This document shows positions 42,901-50,904 of a stretch of DNA of 64,000 nt, in pieces. Under the pieces are notes generated by a model, which worked only from the letters and a program-made list of their open reading frames with translations, did not search any database and had not been told where the DNA came from. The stretch comes from Desulfuromonadaceae bacterium. GTDB lineage: Bacteria > Desulfobacterota > Desulfuromonadia > Geobacterales > Pseudopelobacteraceae. Position numbers and translations under genes: made by a program. Location: assembly GCA_028687585.1 (NCBI GenBank), contig JAQTZV010000012.1:87745-151744 (forward strand). The letters run 5' to 3'. Position 1 is the first letter of the stretch; each line of letters starts with the position of its first letter.

Positions 42901-44031
42901 ATGAAAAACACGAAACAGCTGTTACTGCTGCAGATACTATCACTTATCCTTATCTGCGTGCCAACCCACAGTCTGGCAACGGACTTGCAGCTTCAATCCG
43001 GCGCCACATTCGACTGGTGGAAGGATAATCACGATGCCAGAGCCAGCCAGCTTACCTTTCCGCTGCTGTTCACGGGAACCAGAGACAACCTCTCTTTCCG
43101 GCTGATTACGGCATATACCCACACTTCGCTCTCTACCGGATCAATGGATATTTCGATGAACGGCCTGCTTGATACCAAGATAGGGGCCACCTACCGTCTG
43201 TCGGATAAGCTCCCCTTCGAACTCCTGTTAGGTCTTGATTTCAACCTGCCAACCGGCCATACAAATCTGTCGGCTGACGAAACCCGCCTGGTGATGGACC
43301 CTGATCTGCTGCCGATCAACAGCTATGGCGAGGGGTTCAACATCAATCCGACGGTAACTATCGCCAAGGGTTGGAACAACTGGACCTTCGCTCTCGGGGT
43401 AGGCTACCTCTGGCGCGGCTCATACGATTTCAGTGAAGATCTCAAGGATTATCAGCCCGGCATGGTCTTCAACACTGTTGCTGAAGCACGGTACTACTAC
43501 CAGGCCAATAGTTATGCCCGGATCTTTTCCGGCTATACCGTCTACAGTACCGACACCGCCAACGGCAAAGACCTCCTTCAAGAAGGGGATGTTTTCCAGA
43601 TAGGCGGTTCTCTTATCCATGCAGTAAATCCTAGCCTTAAACTCACCGCAGGCCTCAGGGAAATCATCCGAGGGGATGTCAAAGACTACAAGAAATCCGC
43701 CACCGAACAGAACCAGAACGCCTACAACGGTGACGAAACCATCATTGATCTTGGTGGGAGTTACGCCCTTGACAGCAAGACAACTCTCTCTGTGCCGCTT
43801 CAGCTCCGCTTTATGGCCGACAACGGAAACAGTGGCGACAGCCACGTCGGTGCCAAAGAGAAATACTCCCTTGGTGCAGGAGTAACACGGGAAATCACTC
43901 CCGTACTTTCCGCCGACTTCACCCTGAAAGGCTATTACAAGCACGATGACCCGACACGCATCCCTGAACCGTATGACGCGCGTACCTTTACCGGTGTAGG
44001 CATAGCAGCATCACTCACCGGCAGATTCTGA
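42901..44031 (+). CDS. Outer membrane beta-barrel protein of about 376 residues
   Basis: The product has a signal peptide (LLLLQILSLILICVPTHS) and alternating strands throughout: FRLITAYTHTSLSTG, FELLLGLDFNLPTG, WTFALGVGYLWRG, LSVPLQLRFM. It ends in a terminal Phe (GIAASLTGRF). The size fits a 14- to 18-stranded barrel of porin or transporter type. I chose ATG 42901, which directly precedes the signal; GGGGGATT lies upstream. It could be the outer-membrane channel of the neighbouring CsgG-family proteins, but no specific family is recognised. Confidence 0.8.
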   Translation: MKNTKQLLLLQILSLILICVPTHSLATDLQLQSGATFDWWKDNHDARASQLTFPLLFTGTRDNLSFRLITAYTHTSLSTGSMDISMNGLLDTKIGATYRLSDKLPFELLLGLDFNLPTGHTNLSADETRLVMDPDLLPINSYGEGFNINPTVTIAKGWNNWTFALGVGYLWRGSYDFSEDLKDYQPGMVFNTVAEARYYYQANSYARIFSGYTVYSTDTANGKDLLQEGDVFQIGGSLIHAVNPSLKLTAGLREIIRGDVKDYKKSATEQNQNAYNGDETIIDLGGSYALDSKTTLSVPLQLRFMADNGNSGDSHVGAKEKYSLGAGVTREITPVLSADFTLKGYYKHDDPTRIPEPYDARTFTGVGIAASLTGRF

Positions 44032-44045
44032 AAGGAGGAGAAACC

Positions 44046-44798
44046 ATGAACAAGAGACTGACAGCAGTATTGGCAATCACCCTGCTTTGTGCGCTCCTTC
44101 TGAGCGGCTGCGGCAGTTCATCCACTACATCCACCAGTTCAAGCGGTAACTCGCTGGTCACCGTATCAATAGGCGGTAACGGCAAAATCGCCTCCCTCAA
44201 CGTACAGCCGGCCACACTTCTTGCCCGGGCAGAGCTTAAGCTGAAACGGGCCTGGCGGGAAAGTTTGGCGTACGCGGCTCCTTTTCCTGATACAGTTAAC
44301 AGGTTCAGGGTCACCGCTACGGCGGCAGATATGCAAGCCAAAAGCCTCATCTTGAACCTGCCGTCCGGCTCAGAGGAAGTAACCGGCATTTTTGAGGTTC
44401 CCAACGGGATAGCCCGCACCTTTACGGGAGAGCTGCTCAATCTGGATAACAAGCCGGTCTATCGGAAAATATCCGAACCGTACAACCTTATCGGTGAACC
44501 GGTAACCGTATTGTTTTCCGGCTGGGAGGTCACAGCACCGCTCGGCACAGTCGTAGTCATCGGGACTGTGTCCGACACTGCAACCGGCGCGCCGCTGACA
44601 GGGGTAACGGTCACCTTCGGCTCCAATTCTTCGTTCACGACCAGTGTCATCGGCATGTATTACATCGAAGTGGCTCCGGGTACCTACAACGTTGCTGTAG
44701 CTAAAACCGGCTATGTTACCACTAATCGGAGCGTGACAGTTGCTCCATCTCCGACGGGTGAATTTGTTACCGTCGATCTGTCAGTATCTCAACTTTAA
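44046..44798 (+). CDS. Lipoprotein with carboxypeptidase-regulatory-like (Ig-like) domain
   Basis: The 250-residue lipoprotein has a lipobox in LLCALLLSGCGSSS. A beta-rich middle is not recognised, and the C-terminal domain follows the carboxypeptidase-D regulatory-like pattern (VVIGTVSDTATGAPLTGVTV, later APGTYNVAVAKTGYVT). This fold is a surface beta-sandwich. AGGAGG precedes the ATG. It lies between the barrel and DUF1566 genes, so it is likely an exposed component of the same surface apparatus. Confidence 0.8.
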   Translation: MNKRLTAVLAITLLCALLLSGCGSSSTTSTSSSGNSLVTVSIGGNGKIASLNVQPATLLARAELKLKRAWRESLAYAAPFPDTVNRFRVTATAADMQAKSLILNLPSGSEEVTGIFEVPNGIARTFTGELLNLDNKPVYRKISEPYNLIGEPVTVLFSGWEVTAPLGTVVVIGTVSDTATGAPLTGVTVTFGSNSSFTTSVIGMYYIEVAPGTYNVAVAKTGYVTTNRSVTVAPSPTGEFVTVDLSVSQL

Positions 44799-44817
44799 CA
44801 ACAGGGAGGTCAGCTTT

Positions 44818-45450
44818 ATGAAACTTCTTACCGTACGTTTTCTTTTCATTGCACTGTTCCTTTCACTATATCCTCTCGCCGCTCAGGCAGGCACGATCCA
44901 GCTCCCTGCGACGGGTCAGACGACTATTTATGCCCCGGGTGATGACGGGGACCAGCCCAGGGGGACTGTCTGGCCGGTTCCGCGCTTCACTGAAAATTTG
45001 AATTTAGCTGGTGTATCCAACGGCACGATTACCGACAACCTGACCGGACTGATCTGGCTGAAGAACGCCAACTGTACGGACACTGTCGGCGGTATTGCCA
45101 AAAACGTGTCGCATTACGCAGGAGTTGGTGACCTGGTCTGGCAACAGGCCCTTCAATGGAGCAACGCCCTTGCCAACGGCGCTTGTGGCCTGAGCGACAA
45201 CTCCGTTACCGGCCAGTGGCGGCTTCCCAATAGGAAGGAGCTGATGAGTCTGCACGATCTCTCCAAAAACACCCCACCACTCCCTACAGGGTACCCGTTC
45301 ACCGCCGTTCAGGGCAACCTTTATTGGTCATCCGATACCTGGGCGAGTGTGACTACGAGAGCCTGGGGCGTCATGATGGGCCAGGGCGCTTTGGGCAGCA
45401 ATTTTAAGACTAATGCATTCTATGTGTTGCCAGTTCGTGGCGGACTGTAG
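44818..45450 (+). CDS. Exported DUF1566 protein
   Basis: The 210-residue product has a signal peptide (FLFIALFLSLYPLAAQAG) and a DUF1566 (Lcl C-terminal) domain with DNLTGLIWLKNANC, LQWSNALANGACGLSDNS and QWRLPNRKELMSL. The fold resembles formylglycine-generating or lectin-like C-type lectin variants. No active-site Cys pair is evident. GGGAGG precedes ATG 44818. It is a shorter paralogue of the N-terminal part of the next protein, so a tandem duplication is likely. Confidence 0.85.
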   Translation: MKLLTVRFLFIALFLSLYPLAAQAGTIQLPATGQTTIYAPGDDGDQPRGTVWPVPRFTENLNLAGVSNGTITDNLTGLIWLKNANCTDTVGGIAKNVSHYAGVGDLVWQQALQWSNALANGACGLSDNSVTGQWRLPNRKELMSLHDLSKNTPPLPTGYPFTAVQGNLYWSSDTWASVTTRAWGVMMGQGALGSNFKTNAFYVLPVRGGL

Positions 45451-45504
45451 GGCCGGATTAAATAACTCTAGGATTAACAATATAACCGAACGAGGGTACC
45501 CTAT

Positions 45505-48171
45505 ATGAAAAATAATAATACAGTGCATCTCGCTATGTTGTTAATAACAATAATTAATTTTTTTATATTCATCACCCACTCCGATGCGGCAGTAACCCTG
45601 CCAGAGACCGGGCAGAATCTCTGCTATGACGCTGCCGGAAACGTAATCTCCTGCAGCGGCACCGGTCAGGACGGAGACTGGCTGAAGGGGGCTGCCTGGC
45701 CTTTCTCGCGATTCACTGACCCCGGCAATGGCACGGTAATCGACGAGTTGACCGGGGTTGTCTGGCTTAAAAACGCCGGCTGTTTTGATACCGTTGGGGG
45801 CATCCCCAAAGGGGCCGGTTCTCTCACCTGGCAGAATGCCCTTACTTGGAGTAATGCTCTTGCCGCTGGATCCTGTGGACTCAATGACGGGTCCACTACA
45901 GGCTTCTGGCGGCTCCCCAACCGTACAGAACTGGAGAGCCTCGCGGACCTTTCCCAATATGGCCCGGCGCTCCCTGTCGGGCACCCTTTCATCAATGTGC
46001 AGAACAACGCGAGCGGGTCGTATAAGTATTGGACGTCCAGCACCAATGATTTGAATAATGGCTCTGCCTGGTTCGGCGATATGTATACCGGGTACATGGA
46101 TTCGGATATCAAGACATCCACTAACTTTGTCTGGCCGGTGCGTATAGCTCTCCCCTCCTTGACTGTTACCGCCTCAACAGTCAACGGGACTATTTCCCCA
46201 TCATCACAAAGTGTTATCAGTGGCGATTGGCCCGTGCCACTTACCGTTACGCCGGACACAGGCTATTATCTCGACAGTAATATCCCCTTGGGGGGTACCT
46301 GCCCTCAGGGAGGATTTGACGGACCTTACTATTTTGGGCCGATCTACAGCAACTGCAATGTAATCGCAACGTTTTTACCCTTACCGTACACAGTCTACGC
46401 AACGGCCGGTGCCAACGGTAGCGTCACTCCCACGAGTCAGCAGGTCAATTATGACAGCACCGGGAGCATCTCCGTCACGCCTAACCCTGGGTACCAGATT
46501 GCAACAATGGCCGGTTGCAGCGGTACCTTGAACGGCAATACCTACACTACAGGAACAATAACCGGGGACTGTACGGTTACCGCCACTTTCAGCGTAGCCT
46601 CATACCCCATCACTGCCAGCGCTGGTGCGAATGGCAGCATTACCCCAACCGGCACGACGATCGTCACCTATAATGGTAGTCAGAGCTATAACATCACTCC
46701 GGCAACCGGCTACCACAATGCCGACGTCCTGGTTGACGGCGTATCGGTAGGAGCGGTGACCAGCTACACCTTCAGTAACGTCGTCACCAGCCATACCATA
46801 ACCGCCAGCTTTGCAATCGATACCATCACCATCACCGCCACTGCCGGAACTAACGGCAGCATTACCCCGTCAGGTGCGACCAGCGTTAGCTATAACGGCA
46901 GCCAGAGCTACAGCATCACCCCCGCAACCGGCTACCACATTGCTGATGTCCTGGTTGACGGCGTATCGGTTGGAGCGGTAGCCGGCTACACCTTCAGTAA
47001 CGTCGTCACCAGCCACACCATAACCGCCAGCTTTGCAATCAACGGCTACACTATTACAGCAACTGCCGGAACCAATGGCAGCATTACCCCGACTGGAGTT
47101 GCAAACGTCGGCTATAACGGTAGCCAGAGCTACAGCATTGTCCCCGCAACCGGCTACCATATTACTGATGTCCTGGTTGACGGCGTGACTGTTGGAGCGG
47201 TAGCCGGCTACACCTTTAGTAGTATTGCTGCCAATCACACCATCGCTGCCAGCTTTGCAGTCAACAGCTACACTATTACCGCAACTGCCGGAACCAATGG
47301 CAGCATTACCCCTACCGGAGTTGCAAACGTCAGCTATAACGGCAGCCAGAGCTACAGCATCACCCCCGCAACCGGCTACCACATTGCCGACGTTTTGGTT
47401 GACGGCGTGACCGTTGGAGCAGTAGCCGGCTACACCTTCAGTAACGTCATGGCCAGCCATACCATCAGCGCCAGCTTTGCAATCAACGGCTACACCATTA
47501 CAGCAACTGCCGGAGCCAACGGCAGCATCACCCCGGTCAGCACGACCAACGTCACCTATAACGGCAGTCAGAGCTACAGCATCACCCCCGCAACCGGCTA
47601 CCACATTGCCGACGTTTTAGTTGATGGTTTGACTGTTGGTGCGGTAACTGACTACACCTTCAGTAACATCATTGCCAGTCACACCATTAGCGCCAGCTTT
47701 GCCGATATCACTCCTCCGGTCATCACTCCTGCTCCTGAACAGATCTATAATGGAGCTACCAGTAATAAAATTTACCGTATTTCGGGAACAGTAACGGATG
47801 TCAGCTCAGTAACGGTTGAGATCACTGTCGATCAGATCATCTACACTCCTCAGGTGGCTCCCGATGGATCGTATTTCCAGGATGTTCCACTTGATGCAGA
47901 AAAAGCATATCAGATCACAATTACTGCAACAGATGCCATGGGCCTTAAATCTCAGCAATTTAGGACCGTAGTCTACTCGACTGTAACTATTGCAGATGCA
48001 CTCAGAGCTTACAAAATCGCCCAAGGGTTCATTGTTCCGACAAATCCTGATGATTTTAACCTGCTTGATGTCGCCCCGCTTGGGACCGATGGCAAACCTC
48101 TTGGAAACGGTAAAATAGATTTGTTTGATGTCCTTTCACTCTTGAGTAAAAGTATCGGATTGGGATACTAA
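45505..48171 (+). CDS. Large surface protein: DUF1566, repeat stalk, dockerin-like C-terminus
   Basis: The 888-residue product has four parts: signal peptide (residues 1 to about 28), DUF1566 domain (about 30-210, GVVWLKNAGC, FWRLPNRTELESL), a stalk of tandem repeats, and a C-terminal region with two dockerin-like segments. The stalk has five close units of about 75 residues (TATAGTNGSITPTG, YNGSQSYSITPATGYH, DVLVDG). The tail has DVAPLGTDGKPLGNGKIDLF, which has the spacing of an EF-hand-type calcium loop, and DVLSLLSKSIGL. Dockerins bind cohesins; the next gene may encode one. The protein is probably secreted and displayed. The repeated DNA could recombine. Confidence 0.85.
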   Translation: MKNNNTVHLAMLLITIINFFIFITHSDAAVTLPETGQNLCYDAAGNVISCSGTGQDGDWLKGAAWPFSRFTDPGNGTVIDELTGVVWLKNAGCFDTVGGIPKGAGSLTWQNALTWSNALAAGSCGLNDGSTTGFWRLPNRTELESLADLSQYGPALPVGHPFINVQNNASGSYKYWTSSTNDLNNGSAWFGDMYTGYMDSDIKTSTNFVWPVRIALPSLTVTASTVNGTISPSSQSVISGDWPVPLTVTPDTGYYLDSNIPLGGTCPQGGFDGPYYFGPIYSNCNVIATFLPLPYTVYATAGANGSVTPTSQQVNYDSTGSISVTPNPGYQIATMAGCSGTLNGNTYTTGTITGDCTVTATFSVASYPITASAGANGSITPTGTTIVTYNGSQSYNITPATGYHNADVLVDGVSVGAVTSYTFSNVVTSHTITASFAIDTITITATAGTNGSITPSGATSVSYNGSQSYSITPATGYHIADVLVDGVSVGAVAGYTFSNVVTSHTITASFAINGYTITATAGTNGSITPTGVANVGYNGSQSYSIVPATGYHITDVLVDGVTVGAVAGYTFSSIAANHTIAASFAVNSYTITATAGTNGSITPTGVANVSYNGSQSYSITPATGYHIADVLVDGVTVGAVAGYTFSNVMASHTISASFAINGYTITATAGANGSITPVSTTNVTYNGSQSYSITPATGYHIADVLVDGLTVGAVTDYTFSNIIASHTISASFADITPPVITPAPEQIYNGATSNKIYRISGTVTDVSSVTVEITVDQIIYTPQVAPDGSYFQDVPLDAEKAYQITITATDAMGLKSQQFRTVVYSTVTIADALRAYKIAQGFIVPTNPDDFNLLDVAPLGTDGKPLGNGKIDLFDVLSLLSKSIGLGY
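46594..47706 (+). repeat. Tandem DNA repeat array encoding the surface stalk
   Basis: Five units of about 222-225 bases are recognisable, starting near 46600, 46828, 47050, 47272 and 47494. Units share blocks such as AACGGCAGCCAGAGCTACAG and ACCGGCTACCACATTGC. The unit length is a multiple of three, so copy-number change would preserve the frame. The third and fourth units look closest. Confidence 0.85.
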
Positions 48172-48695
48172 TGATTGCGAACCGATCACCTTTGGACATG
48201 TCGGGTATCCTGCTCAGTCTCTTTCTGTTCGTCCTGATACCAATTGCCGGATGTGGGGGGGGGGGAGGTGGAGAGAGTTCGTCGGGAGGGAGTGGGTTAC
48301 CTGTACAAGCGACACTCCGCCTGGGGGTTTCTGGGCAGTTGCCAGTCGGCTCGACCGCCATCACCGGTGCGGAAGTTATTATGACGCTGCCGAAAGGTGT
48401 AACAATACAGGGAGTGCCGACGGACGCGGTGTCTTCAAGCGGCCAGGCAGCGGGGAAATTGAAGCCGGCTTTTATTGACTATACTCCTTCAACCGCAACG
48501 TCGGGCGCCCGCCTGAGTTTTCTGATGTCTCGTGTTGAACCGGTGCCAACCTTTACCGGCGGTGAATTAGCGACCGTGGACTGTACAGTTGCAGCTGGTA
48601 CCTTGCTCCGCCCTTCAGATGTTGTCATTTCCGGGAGGGTTGCAAACCAGTTGAGTGCTGAAATCCCCGGTGTCGGCATCAGTATCCTCCCGTAG
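48171..48695 (+). CDS. Cohesin-like lipoprotein
   Basis: The 174-residue lipoprotein has a lipobox in LIPIAGCGGGGGG followed by a Gly/Ser linker. Its domain has the beta-sandwich pattern of cohesin (AEVIMTLPKGVTIQGVPT, then GGELATVDCTVAAGTLLRPS). Its start overlaps the stop of the dockerin-like protein gene (TAATG). A cohesin anchored in the outer membrane and a dockerin-bearing surface protein would fit as a tethering pair. The cohesin call is by pattern, and any surface Ig-like beta sandwich is the alternative. Confidence 0.65.
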   Translation: MIANRSPLDMSGILLSLFLFVLIPIAGCGGGGGGESSSGGSGLPVQATLRLGVSGQLPVGSTAITGAEVIMTLPKGVTIQGVPTDAVSSSGQAAGKLKPAFIDYTPSTATSGARLSFLMSRVEPVPTFTGGELATVDCTVAAGTLLRPSDVVISGRVANQLSAEIPGVGISILP

Positions 48696-48724
48696 GCTGC
48701 TCCACGTGAAGGGAAGCCAAAGGT

Positions 48725-49669
48725 ATGCCAAACATGAAGCTGGCCTTTTCCGTTATAATGATTCTGATTATTCACTGTTGCATGGGTACCAGCTTCGGGA
48801 GCGGGACGGGCGGCATCGGCACTTATCCCCTTCCTGCTATCGAGACAGAGTCATTACTCACTAAATGGCTTCAGCAGGAGAAGTATTCGGTTGCTTCGGA
48901 TGTGCTCGCGCATGGTGAAATATTACTGCATGGAGTAAAAGTCGGGAAATTGATCAGAATTTCAATCCGGCCTCATTCGCCATTGGCCACGGAAATTGAA
49001 CTGATAGAAACAACCGGAATGGAGGACGTGCCCGCATTCAGGTCGTCATGGGAATTATTCCTGGCAAAAGCCGAAAAAACTGGTAGCGTGACTAAAAAAG
49101 TTCCCGAACGGATTAGGTTACTGGCCGATGCAGTTGTCTGTATTAACTCCCCGCAAGCGGATGAAAAAAAACTCAATTTCACCGGATTTCTCATTGACAA
49201 GCGTGGCACCATTATTACCATAGCCCATGATTTAGAAAAACTCATTGATTTCAAACTTAAATTTTCAGGGGGCGAGGTTACTGAAGGGCTTGTGCTGAAA
49301 AGAGACACAGCCAAAGACCTCTCGCTTATCAAGTCTGATCACTTGGAGTACAGTAATTTTTTCTTCCTGAAAGAGGGGAGATCAAAGTTGCATTTCGGGG
49401 AGCGCATTTATATGCTCTGCTGCAATAACACCGGCGCCATTCAGATTCAGTCAGGAACGGTTGACAAGCCGAAGGCGATAGTCAACTCGCAGACACTGTT
49501 TCAGGTAAAGCTTCAAAACATTTTCCTTGGCAGTAGCGGCAGTCCGGTCGTTGATGAGAACGGCAGATTTATCGGTGTAGTGAAGGGGCGTTACAGGGGG
49601 ACGGAGTCCCGTGGTTTCCTGATACCGTTCGATACGGTTCGCTCCTTCGTCGAAATGGGGAAAAAGTGA
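48725..49669 (+). CDS. Trypsin-like serine protease, periplasmic
   Basis: The 314-residue product has a signal segment (FSVIMILIIHCCMG) and a trypsin/DegP-type protease domain with the triad His in ITIAHDLEKL, Asp in AKDLSLIK, and Ser in FLGSSGSPVVDENG. Residues GRFIGVVKGRY complete the barrel. No PDZ domain is present, unlike DegP. GGGAAG precedes the ATG, though ATG 48734 is possible. It lies between the surface genes and a kinase, so it may process secreted partners. Confidence 0.8.
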   Translation: MPNMKLAFSVIMILIIHCCMGTSFGSGTGGIGTYPLPAIETESLLTKWLQQEKYSVASDVLAHGEILLHGVKVGKLIRISIRPHSPLATEIELIETTGMEDVPAFRSSWELFLAKAEKTGSVTKKVPERIRLLADAVVCINSPQADEKKLNFTGFLIDKRGTIITIAHDLEKLIDFKLKFSGGEVTEGLVLKRDTAKDLSLIKSDHLEYSNFFFLKEGRSKLHFGERIYMLCCNNTGAIQIQSGTVDKPKAIVNSQTLFQVKLQNIFLGSSGSPVVDENGRFIGVVKGRYRGTESRGFLIPFDTVRSFVEMGKK

Positions 49670-50889
49670 ACATCGGAAGATACCAGATAATAGATGAAAT
49701 AGGTAGGGGGGCAATGGGTGTTGTATTTAAGGCCCATGACCCAAACCTCGATATCATCCTTGCGCTAAAAGTACTCAAAAAGGAGCGGCTTACAAACGAA
49801 CCTTTCGTTCGTAGGTTTATGGCCGAGGCGCGAGCGCTTGGTCGCCTCGATCACCCGGAAATTGTCCGGGTCTTCAATGTCGACAAGGATGGAGATGATG
49901 TCTATATTGCCATGGAATTCATTCAGGGCGAGCCGATATCCTCGTTGATGAAAAAGCAGCCGTACGCCCCTGATGCGATCGTTGATTTTGGTTCGAGAAT
50001 GGCGGAAGCGCTACACTATGCACACAAAAAGGGGATCATCCACCGCGATGTAAAACCAAGCAATATTTTGTGCACTACTGAGGGAAAACTCAAGATCACC
50101 GATTTCGGGATTGCCCATATTGAAGACCCGTCCGGTGTTGAAGAGACGCAGGCGGGCGAAATTCTCGGTACTCCGGCCTACATGTCACCAGAGCAGGTTC
50201 TTGGACGACCGATCGATGGGAGATCTGACCTGTTTTCCCTCGGAATTATCCTGTACGAAATGGCAACAGGTTCGCGCCCGTTCCAGGGACAGGGAATGAA
50301 CGCTATCTTCAATGCCATCACCAACGATGTTCCGCCTCCGATTCACACCATTAGCCAGACAATTCCCCGATCACTCTCCGATATTATTATGAAATGCCTC
50401 AGCAAATCTCCGGAAGCGCGTCACGCCGACGGCAGGGAACTTGCTGCTGCTTTGCGTTCATCTGTCGCAATATGCGGCCCAGTTGTTACTGGCATAACGG
50501 TTTCAAAAGAAAAATCCGGAAAGTACATCTCGGTGTTGATCATTGCCGGATTAATTGTTGCGATAGCTATTGTTGCCTTTTTGCTTCTCGGGCGCTCTTC
50601 ACCACTACCCGAATCAGCCGCAGTGACAGGAGTTCAGCCACCGACGACGCAGCCGAGTGATGTTGTACAGAAATCTTCCCGCTTGAAAGCGGAAAGCACT
50701 CCATCCGGCGCGACAATCTACGTAGATGGCGTACAGGTGGGATTTACTCCCAATAGTGTGTCTCTTGAACCGGGCAAACACGAATTGATTATCAGTCTCC
50801 CCAATTACGACAAGTGGGAAGCGCAGGTTGAATTTGAAAATGGGACAGAAACTCCGGTTTCTGTGACACTTACACCAGCAGGTAAATAA
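49666..50889 (+). CDS. Membrane Ser/Thr protein kinase with PEGA domain
   Basis: The 407-residue kinase has all Hanks motifs: Gly loop in GRGAMGVVFKA, Lys in LALKVLKK, HRDVKPSNI and TDFGIAHI. One membrane helix lies near residues 285-305 (VLIIAGLIVAIAIVAFLLL). The periplasmic tail is a PEGA domain (STPSGATIYVDGVQVGFTPN). PEGA domains bind surface ligands. The GTG at 49666 overlaps the protease stop. A second, divergent copy (53573-54985) and a fragment (56316) show that this gene has been duplicated. Its substrates may include FHA-domain proteins. Confidence 0.92.
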   Translation: MNIGRYQIIDEIGRGAMGVVFKAHDPNLDIILALKVLKKERLTNEPFVRRFMAEARALGRLDHPEIVRVFNVDKDGDDVYIAMEFIQGEPISSLMKKQPYAPDAIVDFGSRMAEALHYAHKKGIIHRDVKPSNILCTTEGKLKITDFGIAHIEDPSGVEETQAGEILGTPAYMSPEQVLGRPIDGRSDLFSLGIILYEMATGSRPFQGQGMNAIFNAITNDVPPPIHTISQTIPRSLSDIIMKCLSKSPEARHADGRELAAALRSSVAICGPVVTGITVSKEKSGKYISVLIIAGLIVAIAIVAFLLLGRSSPLPESAAVTGVQPPTTQPSDVVQKSSRLKAESTPSGATIYVDGVQVGFTPNSVSLEPGKHELIISLPNYDKWEAQVEFENGTETPVSVTLTPAGK

Positions 50890-50904
50890 TATGGGGGCTC
50901 AGTT

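Noticed and set aside
46870-47604. 244-residue antisense ORF in the repeat region
   Set aside because: It is a shadow of the tandem repeats on the plus strand.
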